Shown here piece after piece: positions 24,328-33,592 of a DNA stretch of 64,000 nt. A program made the translations under genes and the position numbers. Under the pieces are notes generated by a model. The model searched no databases, was not told where the DNA came from, and worked only from the letters and a program-made list of their open reading frames with translations. The DNA is from an uncultured Parabacteroides sp. (lineage in GTDB: Bacteria; Bacteroidota; Bacteroidia; Bacteroidales; Tannerellaceae). The stretch is from contig CAKUZF010000004.1 of the NCBI GenBank assembly GCA_934718155.1, positions 1-64,000 on the forward strand. Direction: 5' to 3'. The number at the start of each line of letters is the position of its first letter. The stretch's first letter is position 1.

Positions 24328-25401
24328 ATGAGATACGAGATTACCACTTTGCACAAGGTGAAGCTTATTGGCATTGCCAAACAGATTGCGTTCAACCAAG
24401 GAGCCGAAGAGTGCCCTAAGTTCTGGGGTGAATTTTTCGAGACACTGATCAAGCCCGCCCAGATGGAGGGGAAAGCCCCTAACGCCATGCAGCAAGCCGT
24501 TATCGACAACCGAATCGGGGCATACGGGCTATGCACCTGCGACCTGCCTCGCCACAACTGCGCCTCTTGCGGCGAGGAGAACTTCACGGCATGCAACTCG
24601 AAGCGTTTCACCTACGTGATTGGCGGCATCTACCAAGGAGGCGATCTGCCCGAAGGGATGAGCCTCTATCCCCTATACAGCGGCTCGTGGCTGAAAATGC
24701 ACTTCGAAGGAGGGTTGAAAGCATTTCAACAACAATACGCCTACTTTCACAAGGAGTGGCTCCCGCAACACCCCGCGTTTCAACTCGCCAAAGAGGCCTC
24801 CTGCTTAGAGTGGTATGACGGAGCGGACACGGAATCGCCTGATTATGCTTGCGGCGTTATGGTCCCCCTCGAAACCATGCCGCTGATCAAGGCGACGATG
24901 GCCGACCTCAAGGCGATCGATGCGTTCTACGACCATGTGGTTTGCGACACCCCCTCGATGCAAGAGTGCGGACTATGGAAGAAGGGCCTCTACCCAACCA
25001 GCAAAGAGTATGAGAAATACATCAACATGGAGGCGATGTACCTCTATAAAGAGGGAGACGAAATTGTGGGAGCCATGGCTGTCACCCCCTCGCAAGGAGC
25101 AGATTACCACGTGATACCCTGGAGCCGTCAGGTGGCCGACGACGAGGTGAGCGTCATTCACCTTTTAGCCGTGAATCCCGACCACCAAGGCAAAGGGCTC
25201 GGGCCGAGACTCGTTAGAGCGGGCATCCAGGTGGCCAAAGCGGCAGGCAAGAAAGTGGTTAGACTCGACACGACCGCCTCTAACGCACCAGCACGCCGTG
25301 TGTATGAGCAAATTGGTTTCGTATTCCAAGGCGAGCATATGCTGAACACGGTCAACTCGGGATGGACCAACTTCCACTTCTTCGAGTATGCCGAACTCTA
25401 A
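24328..25401 (+). CDS. fusion of GyrI-like effector-binding domain and GNAT acetyltransferase
   Basis: A 357-residue two-domain protein. Residues 1-160 look like a GyrI-like/AraC effector-binding (SOUL-like) ligand domain: KLIGIAKQIAFN, WGEFFETLIKP, GAYGLCTCD, FTYVIGGIYQGGDLPEGMSLYPLYSGSWLKMHFEGG. A short cysteine-rich insert (CTCDLPRHNCASCGEENFTAC) interrupts it. Residues 180-357 form a GNAT domain with the acetyl-CoA loop VNPDHQGKGLGPRLV and the C-terminal VRLDTTASNAPARRVYEQIGF. The fusion suggests a ligand- or drug-binding module feeding an acetyltransferase, but the substrate is unknown. Appears monocistronic. Confidence 0.8.
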   Translation: MRYEITTLHKVKLIGIAKQIAFNQGAEECPKFWGEFFETLIKPAQMEGKAPNAMQQAVIDNRIGAYGLCTCDLPRHNCASCGEENFTACNSKRFTYVIGGIYQGGDLPEGMSLYPLYSGSWLKMHFEGGLKAFQQQYAYFHKEWLPQHPAFQLAKEASCLEWYDGADTESPDYACGVMVPLETMPLIKATMADLKAIDAFYDHVVCDTPSMQECGLWKKGLYPTSKEYEKYINMEAMYLYKEGDEIVGAMAVTPSQGADYHVIPWSRQVADDEVSVIHLLAVNPDHQGKGLGPRLVRAGIQVAKAAGKKVVRLDTTASNAPARRVYEQIGFVFQGEHMLNTVNSGWTNFHFFEYAEL

Positions 25402-25516
25402 AAGGGTTCTTGTTTAGACAAAGCTTCTATCAATTCGGAACAATATGCATGCAAGATTCTGGACATCTTTGCATCTCATAGTTAGCATAGTTAAAATATC
25501 ACCAAAACAAAGAAGA

Positions 25517-26899
25517 ATGTTTACAAAATGGATGAAGCGCATACTGATGGCGGTTCCCCTACTGACCGCCTTCGCAGCACAGGCGCAAGACACCCTGCGG
25601 ATCGACCTGGCGCAAGCGTTAGACATTGCGCTGAGCGAGAGTCCGACCATCAAGATCGCCAACCAAGAGATTGAGAAGAAGCGATATGCCCATAAAGGAT
25701 CGTTGGCGGCCCTGTTTCCACAGATCAATTACAGCGCCGACTACAGCCGCACCCTGAAAAAACAGGTGATGTATATGGATTTCGACATGGGCGATATGGG
25801 CGGCATGGGTGGCAACGGCGAGGCCGGAGGAGCGGAGGCGTTCGACAAGGACGCCGGGTTCGAGGTGGGACGTAGCAACAACTGGAACACGGGATTCAAC
25901 GCCTCCATGCCGTTGATCAACGCTTCGCTTTGGAAGAGCTTGCGCATCTCGGCCACCGACGTCGAACTGGCCATCGAGCAGGCCCGCTCATCCAAAATAG
26001 CGATGACCAATCAGGTGAAGAAGAGCTTCTACGCCGTGCTGTTGGCAAACGACTCCTACAAGGTGTTTAAACAGAGCTACGACAACGCCATGGAGAACTA
26101 CCTCGACATTAAGCGCAAGTTCGACCAGGGAACCGTGGCCGAATACGACCTGATCCGGGCCGATGTCAGCGTAAAGAACAGCGAGCCGAACATGCTCCAG
26201 GCCGAGAACGCCTTGGTGTTAGCCCAATGGCAACTCAAAGCCCTTTTGGGCATGGACCTGGAGTTGGCTATCCGCTGCGAAGGGATGCTGACCGACTTCA
26301 GCGATCTGCTCTTTGCCGACTACTTGGCCACCGACACGACGCTGGCCGCCAACAGCGATCTGCGCCAGATCGACCTGCAGAAGAAGCAACTGAGCAAAAC
26401 GCTGGCGATGCAAAAGCTCGACTTCCTGCCAACACTCTCGCTGACAGGGCTCTACCAATGGAGCGCCATGAGCAACGACTTCAAGTTTAAGAACTATCGC
26501 TGGAACCCCTACTCCATGGTGGGACTGTCGCTTTCCGTGCCTCTCTTCACCGGCGGGAGCCGCTACATGAAGATCAAGCAGACCGAAGTGTCGCTCAAGC
26601 AGATGGATTGGCAGCGCAACGACACGAAGCGCAACCTGCGACTCGCCGTCAAGCAACAGATCGACAACATGAGCACCTGCGTCAAACGATTCGACGCGGC
26701 GCGCAAAGGGATCGACCAAGCGGAACGAGGCTATCGCATTGCCCAAAAACGCTACGACACGGGAGCGGGCACCTGGCTGGAGATGAACGACGCCGAGCTG
26801 GCCCTAACGCAAGCCCGCCTCAACTTCAACCAGGCTATCTACGACTACATGATAGCCAAAGCAGATTTAGAGAAGACGTTAGGAAACGAGGATAAATAA
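25517..26899 (+). CDS. TolC-family outer-membrane efflux protein
   Basis: A 460-residue outer-membrane channel of an RND efflux system. ATG 25517 (MFTKWMKRILMAVPLLTAFAAQAQ) follows AAAGAAG and begins the signal peptide; the frame is open 24 codons further upstream but that part is not signal-like. The OEP repeat is visible twice as long amphipathic helices (IDLAQALDIALSESPTIKIANQEIEKKR; NLRLAVKQQIDNMSTCVKRFDAA) with VGLSLSVPLFTGGSRYMKIKQTE between. A Gly/Met-rich loop (DMGDMGGMGGNG) near residue 95 is unusual and may bind metal. First gene of a six-gene plus-strand unit. Confidence 0.9.
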   Translation: MFTKWMKRILMAVPLLTAFAAQAQDTLRIDLAQALDIALSESPTIKIANQEIEKKRYAHKGSLAALFPQINYSADYSRTLKKQVMYMDFDMGDMGGMGGNGEAGGAEAFDKDAGFEVGRSNNWNTGFNASMPLINASLWKSLRISATDVELAIEQARSSKIAMTNQVKKSFYAVLLANDSYKVFKQSYDNAMENYLDIKRKFDQGTVAEYDLIRADVSVKNSEPNMLQAENALVLAQWQLKALLGMDLELAIRCEGMLTDFSDLLFADYLATDTTLAANSDLRQIDLQKKQLSKTLAMQKLDFLPTLSLTGLYQWSAMSNDFKFKNYRWNPYSMVGLSLSVPLFTGGSRYMKIKQTEVSLKQMDWQRNDTKRNLRLAVKQQIDNMSTCVKRFDAARKGIDQAERGYRIAQKRYDTGAGTWLEMNDAELALTQARLNFNQAIYDYMIAKADLEKTLGNEDK

Positions 26900-26909
26900 G
26901 TATTGAAAC

Positions 26910-27938
26910 ATGAAAAAATATATGCATACATCACATTTCGTTAAGATTACATCCCTCGCCTCATTGGCATGGCTTTTAGCTTGCTCTGGTGGACAGACTG
27001 AAACCACCACCACGCAAGAGAAAGTAAGGGTCAAGATAGAAACCGTCCACATGCAAACGGTCGATCAGCTGAGCGAGTTCACAGCCACGGTGGAGGCTAA
27101 CGTGAAAAACAACATCGCTCCGCAGAACCCCTACCGCATCCGGAAGATCATGGCCGAGGTGGGCGATCATGTCAATGCCGGACAGACCTTGGCCGAAATG
27201 GATGCCTCGAGCTTGAAACAGGCAAAGATTCAGCTGGACAACCAAGAGGCGGAGTTTAAGCGCGTCGACGAGCTATACAAAGTGGGCGGCACCTCGAAGT
27301 CGGCCTGGGACGCCCAAAAGACCAGCGTTGAGGTGGCTCGCGAAAGCTATGCCAACTTAGTGGAGAACACCCGCTTGATCAGTCCGATCAGCGGCATCGT
27401 CACGGCACGCAACTACGACAGTGGCGACATGTATAGCGGAGGAACTCCCATCTACACCGTCGAACAGATCCGCCCCGTAAAGCTGCTGATCAATGTGTCG
27501 GAAAGTTTCTTCACACAGGTGAAGAAGGGCAACGAGGTGGATGTGCGTTTGGACGTGTATGGCGACGAGATTTTCAAAGGGAAGGTGAGCTTGGTCTATC
27601 CAACCATCGACCCGACAACCCGCACCTTCCCCGTAGAGGTGCGCATCCTGAACAACGACGAGCGTGTACGCCCGGGCATGTTCGCACGAGTGACCTTCAA
27701 CTTCGGACAGAAGCAGCATGTGGTCGCGCCCGACCGTGCCATCGTGAAGCAAGCCGGATCAGGCGACCGCTACATCTATGTGTATCAAGGAGGGCAGGTG
27801 TCCTATCAGAAAGTGGAGCTGGGCCGTCGCATAGGCGATACCTATGAGGTGATCTCGGGCGTAGCGGATGGCGACCAGGTGGTGATCACCGGTCAAAGCC
27901 GCTTGAATAACGGAATGGAAGTGGAAATCGATAAATAA
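26910..27938 (+). CDS. RND efflux periplasmic adaptor (membrane fusion protein)
   Basis: A 342-residue lipoprotein with lipobox LLAC (Cys25). Order of domains: barrel-sandwich hybrid (APQNPYRIRKIMAEVGDHVNAGQTLAEMD), short helical hairpin (residues 95-140), second lipoyl half (LISPISGIVTARNYDSGDMYSGG), beta-barrel and membrane-proximal domain (VRPGMFARVTFNFGQK, VVAPDRAIVKQAG). It bridges the permease and the TolC-like channel. Eleven bases after the tolC-like gene and eight before the permease. Confidence 0.92.
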   Translation: MKKYMHTSHFVKITSLASLAWLLACSGGQTETTTTQEKVRVKIETVHMQTVDQLSEFTATVEANVKNNIAPQNPYRIRKIMAEVGDHVNAGQTLAEMDASSLKQAKIQLDNQEAEFKRVDELYKVGGTSKSAWDAQKTSVEVARESYANLVENTRLISPISGIVTARNYDSGDMYSGGTPIYTVEQIRPVKLLINVSESFFTQVKKGNEVDVRLDVYGDEIFKGKVSLVYPTIDPTTRTFPVEVRILNNDERVRPGMFARVTFNFGQKQHVVAPDRAIVKQAGSGDRYIYVYQGGQVSYQKVELGRRIGDTYEVISGVADGDQVVITGQSRLNNGMEVEIDK

Positions 27939-27946
27939 TACAGCGT

Positions 27947-30900
27947 ATGAGTCTCTATGCAACAGCCGTCAGGAAGCCGATCTCCACTGCGCTTGTCTTT
28001 GTGGCGATTGTCATCTTCGGCCTTTTCTCGTTAAGCAAGCTATCGGTCAACCTGTTCCCCGAGTTCGACTCCAACACGATCATGGTGATGACCTCCTATC
28101 CTGGAGCCAGCGCGGCGGATATCGAGATGAACGTCACCAAGCCCCTGGAGAATGTGCTGAACAGCGTCAGCGATCTGAAGCACATCACGTCGCAGTCGCG
28201 CGAGAACATCTCGATCATCACCTTGGAGTTTGACTACGGCATCGACATCGACGTAGCCACCAACGATGTGCGCGACAAGCTTGACATCGTTGAGTCGGCT
28301 TTACCCGACGACGTGCAAAACCCCGTCATCTTCAAGTTCGGAACCGACGATATCCCCATCTTAATCCTCTCCGTTACCGCCAGTCAGAGCACCAACGCCC
28401 TCTATAAGATCCTGGACGACAAGGTATCGAACCCCTTGGCCCGCATCAGCGGCGTGGGCGCCGTGTCGATCTCGGGCACACCGATTCGAGAGCTGCAAGT
28501 GTATTGCGACCCCTACAAGCTGGAGGCCTACGGACAGACCATCGAGAGCATCTCCAGCCTGATCGCCCAAGAGAACCGCAACACCCCGGGCGGCAGCGTG
28601 GATTTCGGCTCGAACACCTATGCCTTGCGCGTGCAGGGCGAGTTTTCTGACGCCAAGCAAATGCTCGACCTGGTGATCGGCAGCAAGAATGGCAAGAACG
28701 TCTATCTACGGGATGTGGCCCGTGTGGAAGATAGCATCCAAGAGCGTGCGCAAGAGACCTACAACAACGGCATACAGGGCGGTATGATCGTAATCCAGAA
28801 GCAATCGGGAGCCAACTCCGTGAATATCGCCAAGAAGGTGCACGAGCAACTTCCCGCCATCCAAGCCAGCCTGCCATCCGATGTGCAACTGGGCGTCATC
28901 ATGGACACCTCGACCAACATCCTCAACACCATCGACAGCTTGAAGGAGACCATCATGATCACCTTCCTGGTCGTTATCTTGGTGGTGTTCGTCTTCTTAG
29001 GCCGTTGGCGTGCGACATTCATCATCTGCTTGACGATTCCGATCTCATTGATCGCCTCGTTTGCCTACCTGTTGGCGACAGGCAATACGTTGAACATTAT
29101 CTCGTTGAGTTCGCTCTCAATCGCCATCGGCATGGTGGTTGACGATGCCATCGTTGTGTTGGAGAACGTCACGACCCACATTGAGAGAGGCAGCCAGCCC
29201 AAACAGGCGGCCGTTCACGCCACCAACGAGGTGGCCATCTCGGTCGTTGCCTCCACACTGACAATGTTGGCCGTGTTCATGCCGCTGACCATGGTGACCG
29301 GTATGGCAGGCATCCTCTTTAAGCAGTTGGGATGGATCGTCAGCATCATCATGATCGTCTCGACGGTGGGAGCCTTGAGTTTGACCCCGATGCTCTGCTC
29401 GCAGTTGCTGCGTCTCAGGCCGGAGAAGGGCAAGCTCTACCTGCTCTTCTTCACCCCGATCGAGCGTGCCTTAGACAAACTGGATCATGGCTACGCCCGC
29501 TTCCTGAACTGGTCGGTTCGCCATCGCAAGACCGTCATTCTCTCGGCCTTCGGCATTTTCGCGGCCAGCATGTGCTTGATTCCTGTGATCAAGACGGAAT
29601 TCTTCCCCACGCAGGATAACGCCCGTGTGGGCATCACGGTGGAGCTGCCCATCGGCACCCGGCAAGAGATCAGCCGCGAGCTGGCGAAGCGAATCGACCA
29701 ACAGTTCCGCGAGAAGTATCCCGAGATAACAGTCTGCAACTTCACTGAGGGTATTCCCGACTCCGACAACACCTATTCGCAGATGAGCGACAACGGTGCG
29801 CACATCATCAAGTTCGTTATCTGCCTGGTCAGCGTGGGCGAACGCGAACGAGGATTGACAACGATTTGCGAAATGATGCGTCAAGACTTGGCGCAGTACA
29901 GCGAGATCAAGAAGTTCTCCGTACTGGCCGGAGGCGAAGAGGGCTCGATGGGTGGCGACACCTCGGTGGATATCGAGATCTACGGCTACGACTTCGAGCA
30001 GACCGACCGAGTGGCCGCCGAGGTGGCACAGCGCATGCGCACGGTGAAGGGCTGTTCGCAGGTGAACATCAGCCGAAGCGACTACATCCCCGAGTATCAG
30101 ATTGATTTCGACAGAGAGAAACTGGCGATCCACGGGCTGAACATGACAAGCGTTTCGCTCAGCCTGCGCAACCGCATCAACGGATCGACCGCCTCAAAGT
30201 ATCGCGAGGATGGCGAGGAATACGACATCAAGGTGCGTTATGCGCCCGAGTTCAGACAGTCGATCGAAGACATCGAGAATATCTTGATCTACAACAACCA
30301 AGGCCAAAGCATCCGTCTGCGCGACGTAGGCAAGGTGGTCGAGCGCATGACACCGCCCACCATCGAGCGTAAAGATCGCGAGCGCATTATCACCGTTAAG
30401 GCGATCGCCGCTCCCGACGCCGTGCTGAGCGACTTGGTGAAGGGCGCCCGCAGCGAGCTGAGCCAGATGGAGATCCCGTCGGAGATCAGCTGGCAGCTGG
30501 CAGGATCGTACGAGGATATGCAAGACACCTTCTTCGACTTGGGCGTTTTGATGGTATTGATCATCATCCTGGTGTTCATCGTGATGGCGGCCCAATTCGA
30601 GTCGCTGGTCGACCCCTTCGTGATTATGTTCTCCATCCCGTTCGCCTTCACGGGTATTGCCATCGGACTGGCCGTGACCGGCACGCCGCTGGGCGTTATG
30701 GCCCTGATCGGTCTGATCATGTTGATGGGTATCGTGGTGAAGAACGGTATCGTGTTGATCGACTATACCATCCTTTGCCGCGAGCGAGGCATGGGCATCA
30801 TCACAGCCGTGGTCACGGCAGGCAAGTCGCGCTTGCGCCCTGTATTGATGACCACCTTGACTACCGTGCTGGGTATGATCCCGATGGCGGTAGGCACAGG

Positions 30901-31072
30901 CGAGGGCTCGGAGATGTGGAAGTCTATGGGTATGACCGTGGCCTGGGGATTAGGGGTTTCCACCTTGATCACCTTGGTCATCGTCCCAACCGTTTATGCC
31001 ATCTTCGCGGGCAACGGCGTGAGACGCCGACGCAGAAAATGGCGCAAGCAGCTCAGCAAGGTGAACGGATAA
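27947..31072 (+). CDS. RND-family efflux permease (HAE1-type)
   Basis: A 1041-residue inner-membrane proton-driven pump, normal length for AcrB/MdtB-type proteins. TM1 lies at residues 12-30 (TALVFVAIVIFGLFSL), two large periplasmic loops follow TM1 and TM7, and the proton-relay aspartates are in TM4 (IAIGMVVDDAIVVLENV). The second half repeats the pattern (GLIMLMGIVVKNGIVLIDY, TTVLGMIPMAVGTGEGSEMW). Multidrug-type rather than heavy-metal-type motifs are seen, but substrates cannot be read from sequence. It is the core of the tolC-MFP-RND operon. Confidence 0.95.
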   Translation: MSLYATAVRKPISTALVFVAIVIFGLFSLSKLSVNLFPEFDSNTIMVMTSYPGASAADIEMNVTKPLENVLNSVSDLKHITSQSRENISIITLEFDYGIDIDVATNDVRDKLDIVESALPDDVQNPVIFKFGTDDIPILILSVTASQSTNALYKILDDKVSNPLARISGVGAVSISGTPIRELQVYCDPYKLEAYGQTIESISSLIAQENRNTPGGSVDFGSNTYALRVQGEFSDAKQMLDLVIGSKNGKNVYLRDVARVEDSIQERAQETYNNGIQGGMIVIQKQSGANSVNIAKKVHEQLPAIQASLPSDVQLGVIMDTSTNILNTIDSLKETIMITFLVVILVVFVFLGRWRATFIICLTIPISLIASFAYLLATGNTLNIISLSSLSIAIGMVVDDAIVVLENVTTHIERGSQPKQAAVHATNEVAISVVASTLTMLAVFMPLTMVTGMAGILFKQLGWIVSIIMIVSTVGALSLTPMLCSQLLRLRPEKGKLYLLFFTPIERALDKLDHGYARFLNWSVRHRKTVILSAFGIFAASMCLIPVIKTEFFPTQDNARVGITVELPIGTRQEISRELAKRIDQQFREKYPEITVCNFTEGIPDSDNTYSQMSDNGAHIIKFVICLVSVGERERGLTTICEMMRQDLAQYSEIKKFSVLAGGEEGSMGGDTSVDIEIYGYDFEQTDRVAAEVAQRMRTVKGCSQVNISRSDYIPEYQIDFDREKLAIHGLNMTSVSLSLRNRINGSTASKYREDGEEYDIKVRYAPEFRQSIEDIENILIYNNQGQSIRLRDVGKVVERMTPPTIERKDRERIITVKAIAAPDAVLSDLVKGARSELSQMEIPSEISWQLAGSYEDMQDTFFDLGVLMVLIIILVFIVMAAQFESLVDPFVIMFSIPFAFTGIAIGLAVTGTPLGVMALIGLIMLMGIVVKNGIVLIDYTILCRERGMGIITAVVTAGKSRLRPVLMTTLTTVLGMIPMAVGTGEGSEMWKSMGMTVAWGLGVSTLITLVIVPTVYAIFAGNGVRRRRRKWRKQLSKVNG

Positions 31073-31106
31073 ACGAATAGGAACATTCAAAAAAAAGCAT
31101 ATACGT

Positions 31107-31400
31107 ATGAAAGCGATATTCATATCATTCAACCAAGCTTACTACGAGCAGATTGTCAGCATGATGGACCGCAACAACCTGCGCGGCTTCACCTACTGGA
31201 ACGAGGTGCAGGGCCGAGGCAGCCGCACCGGTGAGCCGCACTATGGCAACCATGCTTGGCCTACGCTCAACTCGGCGATGCTGGTCATGGTAGACGACGA
31301 GAAGGTGGATCATTTCCTCTCGCTCCTGCACCAACTGGATCAGGCAACGGAGGCACAAGGATTGCGTGCTTTCGTTTGGAACATTGAACAAACTATTTAA
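31107..31400 (+). CDS. PII-like small protein associated with the RND pump
   Basis: A 97-residue ferredoxin-like protein. The pattern beta (MKAIFISFN), helix (YYEQIVSMMDRNNLRGF), beta/T-loop-like stretch (WNEVQGRGSRTGEPHYGNHAWPTLNSAMLVMVDDEKV) and helix (FLSLLHQLDQATEAQ) resembles PII-like/GlnB-superfamily proteins found next to RND pumps in Bacteroidetes. It lacks the residues expected for classical PII uridylylation. It probably senses a small molecule or contacts the pump; both are inference. 34 bases after the permease. Confidence 0.65.
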   Translation: MKAIFISFNQAYYEQIVSMMDRNNLRGFTYWNEVQGRGSRTGEPHYGNHAWPTLNSAMLVMVDDEKVDHFLSLLHQLDQATEAQGLRAFVWNIEQTI

Positions 31401-31422
31401 TAGAAAGGATAAAGACGAAATC

Positions 31423-32646
31423 ATGAGTAACTCCATTCTGTTTACCCCAGGTAAAATCGGCCCGCTCACATTGCGCAACCGAACAATCAGAGCGGCAGCC
31501 TACGAGGGCATGTGCCCAGGCAACGCTCCTTCAGAGCAACTGTTTAACTACCATACGGCCGTGGCGGCGGGAGGCATTGGCATGACCAACATCGCCTATG
31601 CGGCTGTCACGCAAAGTGGCCTCTCCTTCGAGCGACAGCTGTGGATGCGCCCCGAGATCATCCCGGGGCTGCGCCGCCTGACCGACGCCATCCATAAAGA
31701 GGGGGCCGCTGCCTCCATCCAGCTGGGCCACTGCGGCAACATGTCGCATAAACGCATCTGTGGATGCACGCCCGTTGGCGCCTCCAGCGGATTCAACCTC
31801 TATTCGCCTACACTCGTAAGGGGCCTGAACCCCTCAGAGCTTCCCGCCATGGCGAAAGCCTACGGATCGGCGGTCAACCTGGCCCGCGAGGCGGGCATGG
31901 ATGCCGTTGAGATCCATGCGGGGCATGGCTACCTGATCAGCCAGTTCCTCTCGCCCTACACCAACCACCGCCGCGATGAGTATGGCGGCAGCCTCGACAA
32001 CCGCATGCGCTTCATGAAGATGTGTATGGCCGAGGTGATGAAAGCCGCGGGCAGCGACATGGCCGTCACCGTGAAGATGAATATGCGCGATGGCTTCAAG
32101 GGCGGCATGGAGATCGACGAATGCTTAGAGGTGGCGCGCACCCTGCAAGACGAGTGCGGCGTGCACGCCTTGGTGCTCAGCGGCGGCTTCGTCAGCCGCG
32201 CGCCCATGTATGTGATGCGGGGCACGATGCCGATTCGCACCCTTACCCACTACATGGACTGGGGCTACCTGCCCATCGGCGTGCGCATGGTTGGTAAATA
32301 CATGATCCCCTCCGTCCCATTCAAGGAGGCCTACTTCCTGGAGGATGCGTTGAAGTTCCGCAAGGCGTTGCGCATGCCGCTGATCTACGTGGGAGGATTG
32401 ATTGCCCGCGACAAGATCGAGGAGGTGTTGAACGACGGCTTCGAGTTCGTGGCCATGGCACGCGCCTTGGTGAACGACCCCGCCTTCGTCAACCGCATGA
32501 AGAGCGACGAGCACGCCCGCGTGGATTGCGGCCACAGCAACTACTGCGTTGCCCGCATCTACACCCGCGACATGGTTTGCCACAAGACCGTGGATGGACT
32601 TCCCGCCTGCCTGCAAAAGGAGATCAAACAATTGGAATACAAATAA
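31423..32646 (+). CDS. NADH:flavin oxidoreductase (Old Yellow Enzyme family)
   Basis: A 407-residue FMN-dependent TIM-barrel enzyme from ATG 31423 (MSNSILFTPGKIGPLTLRNR). Family signatures: the FMN-binding N-terminus LTLRNRTIRAAAYEG, IQLGHCGN, the loop AGMDAVEIHAGHGYLISQFLSPYTNHRRDEYGGSLDNRMRF, and the C-terminal FMN-phosphate segment IYVGGLIARDKIEEVL and FVAMARALVNDP. The Cys-rich C-terminus (VDCGHSNYCVARIY, VCHKTVDGLPAC) resembles the Fe-S region of enoate reductase-type members but the protein is too short to carry their extra domains. Substrate unknown; follows the RND genes and precedes an SDR by nine bases. Confidence 0.88.
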   Translation: MSNSILFTPGKIGPLTLRNRTIRAAAYEGMCPGNAPSEQLFNYHTAVAAGGIGMTNIAYAAVTQSGLSFERQLWMRPEIIPGLRRLTDAIHKEGAAASIQLGHCGNMSHKRICGCTPVGASSGFNLYSPTLVRGLNPSELPAMAKAYGSAVNLAREAGMDAVEIHAGHGYLISQFLSPYTNHRRDEYGGSLDNRMRFMKMCMAEVMKAAGSDMAVTVKMNMRDGFKGGMEIDECLEVARTLQDECGVHALVLSGGFVSRAPMYVMRGTMPIRTLTHYMDWGYLPIGVRMVGKYMIPSVPFKEAYFLEDALKFRKALRMPLIYVGGLIARDKIEEVLNDGFEFVAMARALVNDPAFVNRMKSDEHARVDCGHSNYCVARIYTRDMVCHKTVDGLPACLQKEIKQLEYK

Positions 32647-32655
32647 GGAGGAGCG

Positions 32656-33462
32656 ATGGAGAAACTATGGGCCTTAGTGACCGGTGCCAGTTCGGGCATC
32701 GGTCTTGCTTACGCAAAAGAGCTGGCAAGCCGGGGGTATCCACTCGTGATGGTCAGCAACGAAGAGCAAGCCATCCAGGAGAAGGGCGAATGGATCAGGC
32801 AAACCTACGGCGTGGAGGTCATCGCCCGCTATCAAGACCTGGCCATCCCCGGAGCGGCGAAGACACTCTATGAGGCTTGCCAAGCCGAAGGCATCGTCGT
32901 AGACGTGCTGGTGAACAACGCGGGCATGTTCTTCTTCAAGGAGGTGGTCGATGAGCGAGAGGTGATGGTCGAGAAGATGCTCTACCTGCATACCACGACG
33001 CCCACGCAGCTATGCTATTATTTCGGCAAGGAGATGAAGCGCCGCGGCCATGGCTACATCCTGATCATGTCGTCGCTCTCCTGCTGGCTGCCTTACCCCG
33101 GCATCACGCTCTACGCCTCGACGAAGCGCTACCTGAAGAGCTTCGCCCGAGGCCTGCGCACCGAGATGAAAGGCTATGGCGTGAGCGTCAGCGTGCTCTG
33201 CCCCGGGGCGGTCGCGACCAACCTCTACAACCTGCAAGACAACCTGAAGCAACTGGCCATCAACCTCGGCATCATGATGCGCCCCGAGAAGCTGGCCCGC
33301 AAAGGCATCGACGCCCTGCTGGGGAAACGATACTGCCTGGTGCCCGGCTTGATCAACAAGATCTTCACCCCGATAGTCATGGCGTTGCCCCACGGCCTGG
33401 TCAACTTCTTGATGCGACACACCGGACTTTTGCCCTATAACCCAACAAAACAGGGCAATTAA
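32656..33462 (+). CDS. short-chain dehydrogenase/reductase
   Basis: A 268-residue NAD(P)-dependent oxidoreductase of the classical SDR fold. TGASSGIG (residues 9-16) binds the cofactor, NNAG lies near residue 90, and the catalytic set is a Ser in IMSSLSCW followed by YASTK (Tyr and Lys). The C-terminal portion has a hydrophobic stretch (IFTPIVMALPHGLVNFLM) seen in membrane-associated SDRs of the DltE/YqjQ group. It may act on the same pathway as the OYE-type enzyme just upstream. End of the RND-led gene cluster. Confidence 0.88.
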   Translation: MEKLWALVTGASSGIGLAYAKELASRGYPLVMVSNEEQAIQEKGEWIRQTYGVEVIARYQDLAIPGAAKTLYEACQAEGIVVDVLVNNAGMFFFKEVVDEREVMVEKMLYLHTTTPTQLCYYFGKEMKRRGHGYILIMSSLSCWLPYPGITLYASTKRYLKSFARGLRTEMKGYGVSVSVLCPGAVATNLYNLQDNLKQLAINLGIMMRPEKLARKGIDALLGKRYCLVPGLINKIFTPIVMALPHGLVNFLMRHTGLLPYNPTKQGN

Positions 33463-33472
33463 GGCGGCAAAG

Positions 33473-33504
33473 TTGCGCAGAATCAGAAAAATTGCTTACC
33501 TTTG
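33473..33504 (+). promoter_or_regulatory. promoter of rplY
   Basis: TTG at 33473-33475, 21 bases, TACCTTTG at 33497-33504. The start codon is about 90 bases downstream, leaving a leader in which I see no clear structure. Confidence 0.7.
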
Positions 33505-33592
33505 CACCCGCTTTTTAGCCCGTACCGTGTGATGGGAAATTAGCAAGCGAATCAAACAAACTAATTTTGAGTAACACAAAAAAGTAAAAAAA

